Shown: positions 1 through 8,945 of the stretch, in pieces | Layout of the letters: each line of letters opens with the position of its first letter | How positions within the stretch are numbered: position 1 is the first letter of the stretch | Assembly (NCBI RefSeq): GCF_033283405.1 | Contig: NZ_JAWMQR010000001.1 | Span: 186,001-250,000, forward strand | Reading direction: 5' to 3' | DNA from: Halioxenophilus sp033283405 | GTDB lineage: Bacteria > Pseudomonadota > Gammaproteobacteria > Pseudomonadales > Cellvibrionaceae | Length of the DNA: 64,000 nucleotides | Translations under genes and position numbers: made by a program | Notes under the pieces: model-generated | What the model was told of the DNA's origin: nothing | Database searches by the model: none | What the model saw: only the letters and a program-made list of their open reading frames with translations

Positions 1-210
1 GTTTGTTACCCCTGCGCACAGCAGGCAATTCGCATGCCATTATAATGATATAAGGATATGATATTAGTTCTAAGTGATGGAGGCTGCAAATGGGTCTGGT
101 CAGCGGACCGATTGGGGCGGGTTGGGGGCGTTAGACTTGAGCGGATATCTGGGCAAAAGCGGTGCCAGCGTCGGCCAGGCGGGCGTGGGGCCCGAAGGCC
201 CCGAATAGCA

Positions 211-1737
211 CTAGATTACCGCGCAGATGGTTTTCCATTCCAGGTAGTTATCCAGGGCCTGTTTGCCGCTGTCACGGCCGTAGCCCGACTGTTTCATACC
301 GCCAATGGTCATGGAGGGGTCGAACATCGAGTGGGTGTTGATCCACACGGTGCCGGCTTCCAGCTGGCGGGAAAGACGTTGGGCGCTGGAGAGATTCTGC
401 GTCCAGATGCTTCCTGCTAGACCATAATCGCTGTCGTTGGCCCATTTCAGTGCATCGTTGATGTCGTCAAAGGGCTCTGCCACCAGTACTGGACCAAACA
501 CCTCTTCACAGTGAACCGGCATCTTGTTGTTGGTGCCGGTGATGATGGTGGGCTGGATAAACGTTCCGAAACTTCCCAAGCGTTCACCACCGGTAACAAT
601 GGTGGCACCCGACTGTTTAGCCGATTGAATGTAGCTTTCAATCTTCTCGGCCTGCAGTTGCGATACCACCGGGCCCAGTTGGGTCTCCTGGTTTAGGCCG
701 TGGCCCAGCTTCAATCCGGCGGCATAACCGGCGATGCCTTCGATCACCTTGTCGAAAATGGAGCGGTGGATATAGGCGCGGGAGTTAGCCACGCACACCT
801 GGCCGCCGTTGAAGAAGATGCCGTTGGCAACACCGGGGATGGTGATATCCAGTTCGGCGTCGTCCAACACCAGGGCTGGTGATTTGCCGCCGAGCTCCAG
901 GCTGACGCGCTTGAGGTTGCTCTTGCTGGCATCGACAATGGCGCGGCCAGTGGCGGTGGAGCCGGTAAAGGCAATCTTGTCGACCCCGGTGTGGGCGGCG
1001 AGCATGGCGCCGGTCTGGCGGCCTTCGCCGGTGACCACGTTCAATACACCCGCCGGTAGGCCGGCTTCGGTCATCAGCTCAGCCAGACGCAGGGCAGTCA
1101 GCGAGGTCAACTCAGCCGGCTTGTGCACCACGGTACAGCCGGCAGCCAGGGCCGGAGCCAGCTTCATGGCGGTCAGAATCAACGGTGAATTCCAGGGGGT
1201 GATGGCCGCCACCACACCCACCGGCTCGCGGACGGTCCAGGCCTGAACCTGTTTGCCGGGCGGCTGGTAGTTTACCGATGGGGTCAGTGTCTGCCCCTCC
1301 AGTGCCATCGCCTGGCCGGCGAAGAAGCGGAACTGGTTGGCGGCGGCGGGAATCTCGGCCCAGCGGGCGACAAACCAGGGTTTGCCCTGGTCGAGGATCT
1401 CGAGCTCGCACAGCTCATCCATGTTCTGGTCAATCAGATCCGCCACTTTCAGCAAAATCATGCTGCGCTCCAGCGGCGTCATCTGTGCCCAGGGGCCTGT
1501 CAGTGCCGTTCTGGCGGCCAACACGGCGGCATCGATATCCGCCTGGCCGGCGTTGGCGATATGGGCGATGGTCTTGCCGGTGGCGGGGTCGAGAGTCTCG
1601 AGCACTGCACCGCTGGCTGCGGCTTGGTAACCACCATTAATGAACAACTCTTTGGTGGGTGTGCTGGCCAGCAGCTCGCGCACAGCGGCGCTTTGCGGTT
1701 GTGGGCAGGTATCGTCAAGTTGAATGGAATCGGTCAT
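211..1737 (-). CDS. NAD(P)-dependent aldehyde dehydrogenase
   Basis: A 508-residue member of the ALDH superfamily, oxidising an aldehyde to the acid with NAD(P)+ in the cytoplasm. The full fold is present: PWN at 181-183 with the oxyanion Asn, K206 for the cofactor, the LELGGK motif with general base E281, and the catalytic C315 in GGQVC. Start ATG 1737 has an AGGAG site 8 bases upstream. It is the last gene of the minus-strand catabolic unit, 114 bases after the deacetylase-like gene. A second, diverged ALDH sits in the same unit (4908-6419), so two aldehyde steps, or two forms of one, are likely. The substrate cannot be read from the sequence; the family resembles phenylacetaldehyde/betaine aldehyde dehydrogenases. 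Confidence 0.93.
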   Translation of the reverse strand: MTDSIQLDDTCPQPQSAAVRELLASTPTKELFINGGYQAAASGAVLETLDPATGKTIAHIANAGQADIDAAVLAARTALTGPWAQMTPLERSMILLKVADLIDQNMDELCELEILDQGKPWFVARWAEIPAAANQFRFFAGQAMALEGQTLTPSVNYQPPGKQVQAWTVREPVGVVAAITPWNSPLILTAMKLAPALAAGCTVVHKPAELTSLTALRLAELMTEAGLPAGVLNVVTGEGRQTGAMLAAHTGVDKIAFTGSTATGRAIVDASKSNLKRVSLELGGKSPALVLDDAELDITIPGVANGIFFNGGQVCVANSRAYIHRSIFDKVIEGIAGYAAGLKLGHGLNQETQLGPVVSQLQAEKIESYIQSAKQSGATIVTGGERLGSFGTFIQPTIITGTNNKMPVHCEEVFGPVLVAEPFDDINDALKWANDSDYGLAGSIWTQNLSSAQRLSRQLEAGTVWINTHSMFDPSMTIGGMKQSGYGRDSGKQALDNYLEWKTICAVI

Positions 1738-1851
1738 GCGGTGCTCCTAAATCTGGCTCATCTCGAGCGCTGGGCGCGAGCGGGTTAAATGGTTCTCTGT
1801 CATGGTGGCGCTGCTCTGGGGAATACCAGGCGCCGCGCCACCGGTGTCAGC

Positions 1852-2763
1852 TCAAACCTGGTTTGGGATATGGCCTTCGTGATTCTCCAGGTACCAATCG
1901 GCGATCTCTTCGCGGGTGGTCCACCAGACGCCGGGCAGTGACTTGGCGTACTCGATAAACTCACGCAGCGCGCGGATGCGATAGGCGCGGCCGGAGACGT
2001 GCGGGTGCAGGCCAACGTTCATGATGCGCGCCTGAGTGGCTCCCTCTTCGTGCAGAACATTCAGCTCTTCGATCAAAATATCCCGGAACTCGTCGGTGGT
2101 ATGACCGCGACGGGTGATGATGGTGAAGTCGTTCAGTTCATTGGAGTAGGGCACAGAGACGATCGGGCCGTTGTCGGTGCGAATCATGTAGGGCTGGTCG
2201 TCGTTCATGATGTCGCAGTAGAACTTGAAGCCCTCTTTGGCCAGGATCGCTGGAGTATTGAGGGTGCCGCGCAGGGAGGAGGAGAGCCAGCCCTTGGGTT
2301 TGTGGCCAACGTGCTGCTCGTACATGGCGATGGTGCGGTTGAGCACCTCGGTCTCGGCGGCGGGATCGTGGGCGAAGTTGGTAAGCAGTTCGCCCTGCTC
2401 GTAGTTGTGTGCCAACAGCTCCCAGCCACGATCCAAACAGGCTTTGGTCATGGCGTTGCGGCGCTCGAAGGTGACCGCGTTGGTGGTGCAGCTGGCCTTC
2501 ACACCCAGCTGATCAAACAGCTCGTACAAACGCCAGATACCCACCCGCTGGCCATACTCACGCCAGCTGAAGTTGGGGTAGTCGGGGGTGTTGCCCGGCA
2601 GGGTGTCGGGCAGAATGGCGGGACCACCGGCGTAGTAGGGGGCGTCGGTGTCCTTAACCAGATCCCAGGTCTCCAGGTTGAAGGTCAGAATCAACGCAAC
2701 GCGCTTACCGTCCGGCCATTTCAGCTGGCCGCGTTCGGGCAGAGGAACGTAGTCATACTGCAT
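1852..2763 (-). CDS. Polysaccharide deacetylase-family (NodB/PuuE-like) hydrolase
   Basis: A 303-residue protein with the NodB-homology fold, most like the PuuE-allantoinase branch, which hydrolyses cyclic or linear amide C-N bonds rather than chitin. The usual TFDD motif reads TFNLE at 27-31, and the zinc HxxxH motif is replaced by HNYEQGE at 119-125, so canonical metal ligands are incomplete. The C-terminal HPH (253-255) fits the conserved late histidine. There is no signal peptide, so it acts in the cytoplasm, which argues against a cell-wall role. Its start lies one base after the stop of the isomerase-like gene, showing translational coupling. I infer an amidohydrolase step in the island pathway; the reaction is unknown. 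Confidence 0.8.
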   Translation of the reverse strand: MQYDYVPLPERGQLKWPDGKRVALILTFNLETWDLVKDTDAPYYAGGPAILPDTLPGNTPDYPNFSWREYGQRVGIWRLYELFDQLGVKASCTTNAVTFERRNAMTKACLDRGWELLAHNYEQGELLTNFAHDPAAETEVLNRTIAMYEQHVGHKPKGWLSSSLRGTLNTPAILAKEGFKFYCDIMNDDQPYMIRTDNGPIVSVPYSNELNDFTIITRRGHTTDEFRDILIEELNVLHEEGATQARIMNVGLHPHVSGRAYRIRALREFIEYAKSLPGVWWTTREEIADWYLENHEGHIPNQV

Positions 2764-2764
2764 A

Positions 2765-3514
2765 TCAAAGCTCCTCTAACAGTCGGCCAAAGCCGCTGAC
2801 CTGATCTTTAATGCCATTGGTACGCAGGGCGTGCCAGTAGGTGGCGGTGTTGATGGCCACCACTGGCTTGGCCAGGGTCTTCTCCAGGTCTGCTGCCAGG
2901 CGCGCCATGGAGAGGTTGGTGCCCACCTGCAAAATAGCGTCGACATCATCGCCATCGAGCTCGGCAACCACTTCGCGAATGGTTTTTGGCGTCACCTGGG
3001 CAATGTGCAGCCAGGTGGCACAGCGCAGGGGTTTGTCGCGCACGGTTTCGTAACCGTGGTCGCTCAGGAAGTTGGAGACCTCTTGGTTGGCGACGGGGTA
3101 GTAGGGCGACAGGAAGGCCACCTTGCGAATACCACCGATGGCTTTAAAGGCCTCAACCACAGACTCAGCTCCGATAGACGATTTCACACCGGCAAACTCT
3201 TCGATGTCGCGCTTCCACTTGGCCGAACCCTCAGCACCACCGTAAAAAGTAACGGCGGACATACCCATAACCAGGTAGTCGGGGGCACAGGTCATAACAC
3301 CGCGCACGGCGTCGCGGGTGCAGCGGTCAATTTCCAGGGTGCCGGCCATAAAGGTCTCGTCGGAGATAGCACTGGGGTTGTCGACAATAATGCGGCTGTA
3401 GTGGTTGGTAACGCCGGCCGGACGCATGGCGTTCATCTCCGGCTCAACAATGGTGTTAGTGGACGGACCCAGTACGCCAAATTTGGCTCGGTAACCTAAT
3501 ACATCGTTAGACAT
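2765..3514 (-). CDS. Asp/Glu racemase / maleate isomerase superfamily protein
   Basis: A 249-residue protein with the maleate cis-trans isomerase/arylmalonate decarboxylase fold. The N-terminal GPSTNTIVEPE (16-26) is the family signature for carboxylate binding. The dioxyanion-hole region MGMSAVTF (83-90) and Y138 fit arylmalonate decarboxylase, but the two positions where this superfamily usually has catalytic cysteines read around G84-S86 and V197 (QVGTN), so both cysteines appear absent. The gene lies 11 bases after the flavin monooxygenase gene and next to the PuuE-like hydrolase. Isomerase, decarboxylase or racemase chemistry on a dicarboxylate is the family range; I cannot choose. I recall close homologues with the same QVGTN stretch, so the loss may be a subfamily trait. 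Confidence 0.8.
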   Translation of the reverse strand: MSNDVLGYRAKFGVLGPSTNTIVEPEMNAMRPAGVTNHYSRIIVDNPSAISDETFMAGTLEIDRCTRDAVRGVMTCAPDYLVMGMSAVTFYGGAEGSAKWKRDIEEFAGVKSSIGAESVVEAFKAIGGIRKVAFLSPYYPVANQEVSNFLSDHGYETVRDKPLRCATWLHIAQVTPKTIREVVAELDGDDVDAILQVGTNLSMARLAADLEKTLAKPVVAINTATYWHALRTNGIKDQVSGFGRLLEEL

Positions 3515-3525
3515 TTTTAATTCTC

Positions 3526-4719
3526 CTAGTTAACTGCGTTGGCTTCGGCCAGGCAGGTGAACATCGCTTGTTTACGCAGATAGGCGAGACGGGTTTCGCG
3601 GTCGGCGTGAATGTCTTTCATCTCCTGCAGGCGCTGGGCGTGGTTCTCTTCCGGGCTGTGCTCCAGCATTTTTTTGTTCTGCATGGTTTGCGCTTGAATA
3701 AAGCTGTGGGTGACCGGGCGACGGCGACGGTCGTAGAGATCGAAGCGGGCGTCATCGTGGCCCTGTTTGAGGTTCTGCTCGATCTGGCTGCACAGCTCCC
3801 AGGCGTCGTGGATACCACTGTTCATGCCGAAGCCGCCCAGCGGGTTGTTGAGGTGAGCGGCATCGCCGACCAGGCAGACGCGGCCGTGGTTGAATTGCTT
3901 GGCGACCCGCTGATGCACGCGGTAGATGGTGCGGTGGCTGGTTGCAACGTCGCTGCGGCCAATCAGGTGCTCAAATACCTGATTCTTTTTCTCTTCCGAT
4001 TTCAGCCAGTCGTCGGGTTGATCTTCTTTCGCGGGCACCAGAATGCGCCAGGCGCTGGGTACCCGTAGCAGTACCATCCACTCTTTGGGATCGGAGATGT
4101 AGTTGACGTAGCAGAGGTTGGGGATGTAATCGGCCAGGTCTACTTCAGTGGAGAGGGTGAGGAAACGTTCAGGGTAGGTGAAACCATCGAACTCAACGCC
4201 CAGCCATTTGCGAATAATGGAGTTACCGCCGTCGGCGGCGACCAGGTATTTGGCTTGGATCTTTTCAATGGCGAAGGGGCCTTCCAGTGCCACTTCAACG
4301 CCATCTTCCGTTTGGTTGAAGGCCACAACACGGTGGTTAAATTTCACCTGGGCGCGCGGGTGCTCTTCCAGTTTTTTGGCCAGCAGGTTGGCCAGCTTGT
4401 ACTGTTCGCACTGGAGGCGGAATGGGTATTTAACTTCACCTTCGAGTTCAGACAGATCGAAGGAGACCACTTCACCGGTGTCGCGTTCACGGAAGTGGTA
4501 CTCAGGAGCTTTCAAGCCCTGGGCGATCAGCTCTTCGGCAATGCCCAGCTCATCCAGCATCTCCAGCGTGGGCGAGTGAATGGTAGAGGCGCGCATGTCG
4601 ATAGCGCAGTTAGGTCCTGCTTCACACAGCACCACATCAAAGCCCATGCATGCTAACCGATAGGCGGCAACCGTACCGACCGGGCCGGCACCTGCGACAA
4701 TCACTTGTGTAGTTTCCAT
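3526..4719 (-). CDS. FAD-dependent class A monooxygenase (FAD_binding_3)
   Basis: A 397-residue flavoprotein hydroxylase of the p-hydroxybenzoate hydroxylase/MhpA type, which inserts one oxygen atom of O2 into an aromatic ring with NAD(P)H. It shows the Rossmann GAGPVG at 10-15, the DG motif AADGG at 161-165 and the GDAAH motif at 285-289, followed by an NPLGGFGMNSG ribityl-binding stretch. No thioredoxin-like C-terminal domain follows, so it is a short form. It begins the tight four-gene run 4719-211, 188 bases after the upstream ALDH. A second, different monooxygenase of the same class is at 14635, so the pathway probably has two ring oxygenations. The substrate is not identifiable. Confidence 0.9.
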   Translation of the reverse strand: METTQVIVAGAGPVGTVAAYRLACMGFDVVLCEAGPNCAIDMRASTIHSPTLEMLDELGIAEELIAQGLKAPEYHFRERDTGEVVSFDLSELEGEVKYPFRLQCEQYKLANLLAKKLEEHPRAQVKFNHRVVAFNQTEDGVEVALEGPFAIEKIQAKYLVAADGGNSIIRKWLGVEFDGFTYPERFLTLSTEVDLADYIPNLCYVNYISDPKEWMVLLRVPSAWRILVPAKEDQPDDWLKSEEKKNQVFEHLIGRSDVATSHRTIYRVHQRVAKQFNHGRVCLVGDAAHLNNPLGGFGMNSGIHDAWELCSQIEQNLKQGHDDARFDLYDRRRRPVTHSFIQAQTMQNKKMLEHSPEENHAQRLQEMKDIHADRETRLAYLRKQAMFTCLAEANAVN

Positions 4720-4794
4720 AGTGCTTACTCTCGTTAAAAACAGTTCTCTCGTTAAAATTACGGACTTGCGTCTCTAGGCGAAGGTCTTGCGAAT

Positions 4795-4835
4795 TTCTTT
4801 GGCCAAAAAAGTCCCGACGCGGGCTTTTTCAAGCC
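4795..4835 (-). terminator. Possible intra-operon terminator or attenuator
   Basis: On the minus strand a GC-rich imperfect stem (GCGCGGCTT paired with AAGCCCGCG, one bulge) is followed by GTCGGGACTTTTTT. It sits in the 188-base gap between the ALDH (4908) and the monooxygenase (4719), where no gene is seen. It may partly stop transcription coming from the TonB receptor promoter. The bulge makes it weak. Confidence 0.35.
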
Positions 4836-4907
4836 GCGCTCAAACTAAAAAATGCTAAGGGTGGCGGTGCGTCCGCCGGGCTCAGTTGGCGACTGGTCTA
4901 TTCAAAT

Positions 4908-6419
4908 CTATAACTGGGCGGTGACCGCTTTGGTTTCCAGGTAGGCATTCAAACCCTCCTCGCCAAATTCCCGACCCCAGCCAGACTGGCCATAGCCGCC
5001 GAAGGGAATATTGGTGCCCACGGCACCATGGCAGTTGATCGAAACATGGCCGGCACGAATACGGCTGACCAATGCATGGGCGGTGGACAGGTTTTGCGTC
5101 CAGACACTGCCAGACAGACCGTACACCGTGTTGTTTGCCAGAGCGGCAATCTCTTCCAGGTTGGTGGTACTGAACTTCTGCACCGTCATTACCGGGCCGA
5201 AAATCTCTTCGCGAACAATTGCCATATCCGGCGTGCAGTTGGCAAAGATGGTTGGCTCCACAAAATAGCCCGGGCGCTCAAGTCGCTTGCCGCCGGTTAC
5301 CAGTTGGGCACCATCGCTCAAGCCACTCTCGATATAGGCCAAGACCTTGTTGCACTGCGCCAAAGAGATAAGTGGTCCCAGTTGTGTGGTGGGATTGATA
5401 CCGTGGCCCAGTACCAAGCTTTGGGCAAAGGCCGCCATGCCTTCCACCATCTGGTCGTGGATGCTCTCGTGGATAAAAATGCGGGTGCCGGCCATACAGT
5501 TTTGGCCCTGCAAAAAGAAGGTGGCCATGGCCACGCCGGGTATAGCGGCGGCGAGGTCGGCATCGGGCATAACCACCACCGGTGATTTACCACCCAGCTC
5601 CAGGGAGACCTTTTTCAGGTTGCCAATAGCGGCCTGAATAATGCGCCGACCGGTGGCGGTGGAGCCGGTAAAGGAGATTTTGTCGACCTCGGGATGCTCC
5701 GCCAGGCGGGCGCCGGCATCGGCCCCCAGGCCGTTAACAATATTGACTACCCCGGGTGGAAAACCGGCGTCCATGGCCAGCTGGCCAAGTACCAGCGCCG
5801 ACAGCGGCGTCTCTTCCGAGGGTTTCATTACCACGGTGCAGCCAGCCGCAAGTGCCGGTGCCAGTTTCAGCACGGCGGTGGAGGCGGGTACATTCCAGGG
5901 CACAATCAAACCCGCCACACCCACTGGCTCACGCAGGGTGTAGGTGAGGGCTTCGCTGTGTTCGGTAATATGGCGCGGCGGGCTGGTGGTGCGCCCCTCA
6001 ATACGTTGGGCGGCACCGGCATAGTAGTCGAACATCTCGGCGATGTTCTGAATGGTGAGACGGGCAATGAACGACGGCATACCGTTATCGAGCACTTCGA
6101 TTTCGGTGAGCAGGTCGGTGTTGTCTTCAATCAGGCGGGCCAGGCGCGACAGTAATTTGGCCCGTTCGAAATGGGTCAGCCGCGACCACGGCCCTTGCAG
6201 TGCCTGCCGGGCGGCCTTAACAGCGGCGTCGATATCCTCCGCGCCGCCTATGGCCACCTGGGTCAATGGTTCTTCCGTGGCGGGATCATAGGTGGTCAGT
6301 TGTTTCCCTTCTGCACCATCCTGCCAGCGGCCGTTAATCAGCAACTGGTGTGGCTCACTTAAAAAGTCGCGGGTGGCCGGGGATACCGTGACGGTTTTGA
6401 AATCCGTGCGGGCTTGCAT
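4908..6419 (-). CDS. NAD(P)-dependent aldehyde dehydrogenase
   Basis: A 503-residue aldehyde dehydrogenase with all catalytic elements: PWN with N176, K199, the LELGGK motif with E274 and the nucleophile C308 in GQNCMAG. It is only distantly like the ALDH at 211-1737, and the QNCMAG context differs from the VCVANSR of the other, so they are probably not a recent duplication. It is the second gene of the minus unit, 58 bases after the TonB receptor, with a strong intercistronic hairpin in between. The role is oxidation of an aldehyde intermediate in the island's pathway; the substrate is unknown. Confidence 0.93.
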   Translation of the reverse strand: MQARTDFKTVTVSPATRDFLSEPHQLLINGRWQDGAEGKQLTTYDPATEEPLTQVAIGGAEDIDAAVKAARQALQGPWSRLTHFERAKLLSRLARLIEDNTDLLTEIEVLDNGMPSFIARLTIQNIAEMFDYYAGAAQRIEGRTTSPPRHITEHSEALTYTLREPVGVAGLIVPWNVPASTAVLKLAPALAAGCTVVMKPSEETPLSALVLGQLAMDAGFPPGVVNIVNGLGADAGARLAEHPEVDKISFTGSTATGRRIIQAAIGNLKKVSLELGGKSPVVVMPDADLAAAIPGVAMATFFLQGQNCMAGTRIFIHESIHDQMVEGMAAFAQSLVLGHGINPTTQLGPLISLAQCNKVLAYIESGLSDGAQLVTGGKRLERPGYFVEPTIFANCTPDMAIVREEIFGPVMTVQKFSTTNLEEIAALANNTVYGLSGSVWTQNLSTAHALVSRIRAGHVSINCHGAVGTNIPFGGYGQSGWGREFGEEGLNAYLETKAVTAQL

Positions 6420-6442
6420 CTGTCTACTCCATCGAGCGTATT

Positions 6443-6467
6443 ACCCACCACACCGGGTGTGGTGGGT
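6443..6467. other. Perfect intercistronic hairpin
   Basis: ACCCACCACACC (6443-6454) and GGTGTGGTGGGT (6456-6467) form a near-uninterrupted 11-12 bp stem between the TonB receptor stop and the ALDH start. The T-run lies on the plus-strand side (6467-6471), so for minus-strand transcription it lacks a U-tract. It is more likely an RNA-stability or differential-expression element between receptor and catabolic genes than a normal terminator. Confidence 0.6.
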
Positions 6468-6477
6468 TTTTGGTCTG

Positions 6478-8622
6478 TTAGTACTCGTAGGAGACGCCCA
6501 GTTTCCAGGTCATCGGGTCGGCCATAAAGCGGGGTTGTACCACGCTGAAGCCAAAACCGGTGAACCAGTATTTCTCGTCGGTTAAGTTTTTGCCGGCAAG
6601 ATTTACTTTCCAGTTACCCACCTTGTAGGAGAGGTAAGCGTCTACCAAAGTCACAGGTTTGAGATGACCAATTTCGACGTTGTCGGCGGTGGAATAGAGA
6701 TCATCACGTTTATTGACGTTGGCACCCAAGCCCAAGGTGCCCGGGCCAATGTCATAGCTGTAATCAAAACCTAACGCGAACTGGTAATCAAAGACATTTG
6801 TCAATTGGTTACCCAACAAAGAGCCGGAAGATTGCCCGCCGGAGGCACTGGTGTCGGTATATTCGCTATCCTGGTAGACACCGTTGGCCCAAAGGTAGAG
6901 GCCTTCGGTAGCCTGGAAGGAGAGCTCCACTTCCACACCCTTGTGCTCGGCGTCGTAGTTTTCGGTGATGAACACCCCTTCGTTGGTTACCGATTGCTGC
7001 TGCAGGTTGGTGTATTCATTAAAGAAAGCGGCCAGGTTGAAGCGCAGGCGGCTGGCCATCCAGTCGGATTTGTAGCCGACTTCATAGGCGCTTAACTCCT
7101 GCATATCAAAGGCGGTGCCGAGTGCCTCGGCCGAGCTTGCCAGGCTGTTGTAACCGCCGGCTTTAAAGCCTTCGGTATAGCTGGCAAACAGCAGCGTGGT
7201 GTCGTTGGGTTGATACTCCAGGGCAACTTTCGGGGTAAATTTATTGAAGCTATCGTCGGCACTAACCGTCGTGCCGCTGACATTCGCGTCCATCTCTTTT
7301 TTGTCTTCGGTGTAACGGCCACCAACGATCAAACTCAGCTCGTTGGTCAGGTAAAAATTCATTTGACCAAAGGCGGCGTAGCTCTTCGTGGTGATATCGA
7401 AGTCGGTATAGGACGGGCCGAAGAAAATAACGCTATCGACATTCTGCGTGCCGCTCTCGCGGAAGAAGTAGAGGCCGGCCACATAGCTCATGAACTCATC
7501 AAAGGCACTGCCCTGGAATTGGAACTCTTGGGTGAAGCTGTCCTGGTCACTCACCGACTCACGTTCAAACAGTTCAAGGTAATCACTGCTGGGAATGCCG
7601 AGGGCGGAAGAGGCAACGCCACCGGAGAAACCAACCGCCCAATCATCCTGCAAGGTGGTAAAGGAGGTGATGGAGGTGAGTGTCAGGGTGTCGGAAATGT
7701 CGGTGGAGATTTCCAAGCTGCCGCCGTATTGGGTATCGGTGGTGTAAGAGGCGTAGGGCGAGAGCAGCTTGTCGATGTCGCCAGAGGCATAGGGGAAATC
7801 TTCGTAGCTGCCGGTCATGGCGAATGGGTCCAGCGCCGAGGCGTACAGACCATCGCTGTCGTAATCGGTGTAGAACAGTTTTAAACGTGCGGTGTGGTTG
7901 CCGCCGTCATAGTAGAGGTCGCCCTGCAGGCCTTGAAACTCCTCGGCACCTACCTTCTGATTGCGGGTAACGTTATCTTGTCGGCCGCCATCACGATCGC
8001 GATACATGCCGGAAAGTCCACCGCGCAGGCTACCATCTTCGCTCAGTGGGCCGCTGACGGTGAACTTGTCGTAGACTTCGTTCCAGATACCCACGCCAAA
8101 TTCATTTTTAACGCGCAGCTCTTCGCCGGGCAGACGTGAGATAAACTTCAATGCCCCCGCAGAGCTGTTACGGCCGTAGAGTGTGCCCTGTGGACCACGC
8201 AACACTTCAATGCGTTCGATATCCAAAGACTCGATAAACGAAGCGGCCGAGCGGGGCTGGTAGACGCCATCGATGTAGATACCCACTTCGGCTTCGGAGG
8301 TGATGTTGGCGCCATCGGAAACACCACCACCACGAATAAACGGCGTGATACCGCCGCTGCCACCGGAGACCGGTTTAATCAGTACGTTAGGGGCAACCTG
8401 GCTCAGATCTTTGGCGTTGTCGATCTGAAATTTCTCGACATCGTCAGCACTGAAGGCGGTAATTGAAACGGGTGTACTTTGAATATTCTCTTCTGTCCGC
8501 TGTGCGGTAACCACAATGTTTTCCAGCGCCGGAGCAGACGATTGCTCGGCAATGGCGTTAGCCAAGGGGAGTACCGAAAGCAGAGTGGAGTTTACAAACA
8601 GGGCAGATCTCGATCGTTTCAT
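6478..8622 (-). CDS. TonB-dependent outer membrane receptor
   Basis: A 714-residue outer-membrane receptor that imports a ligand with TonB/ExbBD energy. Residues 1-26 form a signal peptide; a TonB-box-like ENIVVTAQR follows, then the plug domain with the RGGGVSDGANI-type and VLRGPQGTLYGRNS motifs, then a long 22-strand-type barrel rich in alternating aromatic and polar residues ending in SYEY. It resembles the receptors common in marine Cellvibrionales and sphingomonads that take up aromatics, sugars or siderophores. As first gene of the catabolic unit it probably imports that unit's substrate, which suggests a molecule too large or too scarce for porins. The ligand is not deducible. Confidence 0.93.
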   Translation of the reverse strand: MKRSRSALFVNSTLLSVLPLANAIAEQSSAPALENIVVTAQRTEENIQSTPVSITAFSADDVEKFQIDNAKDLSQVAPNVLIKPVSGGSGGITPFIRGGGVSDGANITSEAEVGIYIDGVYQPRSAASFIESLDIERIEVLRGPQGTLYGRNSSAGALKFISRLPGEELRVKNEFGVGIWNEVYDKFTVSGPLSEDGSLRGGLSGMYRDRDGGRQDNVTRNQKVGAEEFQGLQGDLYYDGGNHTARLKLFYTDYDSDGLYASALDPFAMTGSYEDFPYASGDIDKLLSPYASYTTDTQYGGSLEISTDISDTLTLTSITSFTTLQDDWAVGFSGGVASSALGIPSSDYLELFERESVSDQDSFTQEFQFQGSAFDEFMSYVAGLYFFRESGTQNVDSVIFFGPSYTDFDITTKSYAAFGQMNFYLTNELSLIVGGRYTEDKKEMDANVSGTTVSADDSFNKFTPKVALEYQPNDTTLLFASYTEGFKAGGYNSLASSAEALGTAFDMQELSAYEVGYKSDWMASRLRFNLAAFFNEYTNLQQQSVTNEGVFITENYDAEHKGVEVELSFQATEGLYLWANGVYQDSEYTDTSASGGQSSGSLLGNQLTNVFDYQFALGFDYSYDIGPGTLGLGANVNKRDDLYSTADNVEIGHLKPVTLVDAYLSYKVGNWKVNLAGKNLTDEKYWFTGFGFSVVQPRFMADPMTWKLGVSYEY

Positions 8623-8945
8623 ATGCTGTACACCGTCGCATTTGTATTTAAAAAATTAGTCACCCACCACCAGAGCCCTGCCACTTGGGCCTAACCCCGT
8701 CGATTGGGTGGAAATTCGTTGCAGATTTCACTCGATCAGTAGCACTCATACTAAGAGTCAACTAGCTGCTAAGTTGGGGTTGTGCCACCGGTTTGGATCG
8801 CAACCGGGAACTGAGACTAGCTCGCTCAAGTTTCTCTCTCTATGACAAATGTCAATGGTTTTGCCTGCCCGGCCAAGCCAGAATAGCGCCACTGAATAGC
8901 CGTCTTGCGGACGATGGATCAGCATTATTGGAGGAGGTGAATTTG
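8623..8945. other. Divergent control region between TonB receptor and SDR units
   Basis: A 323-base region without a supported gene that must carry promoters for both the minus catabolic unit and the plus SDR unit. It holds an FNR-like palindrome (8842-8855) and a minus-strand TTGACT at about 8751-8756 that could be a -35 element, though a well-spaced -10 is not clear. The open frame from 8793 runs into the SDR but has no start signal as good as the one at 8946. Confidence 0.5.
8842..8855. promoter_or_regulatory. FNR/CRP-family-like palindrome
   Basis: ATGAC-AAAT-GTCAA has the architecture of FNR-type sites (TTGAT-N4-ATCAA) with C/G at the inner positions. It is about 90 bases upstream of the SDR start and on the other side serves the TonB receptor unit. 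The FNR-like regulator encoded at 20598 is the natural candidate; this is inference. Confidence 0.4.

Noticed and set aside
58..420. Open frame on the plus strand at the window start
   Set aside because: It is antisense to the ALDH gene at 211-1737 and has no family features or ribosome site.
6443..6475. Plus-strand intrinsic terminator
   Set aside because: The T-run follows on the plus strand, but genes on both sides run on the minus strand, so it would end no known transcript.
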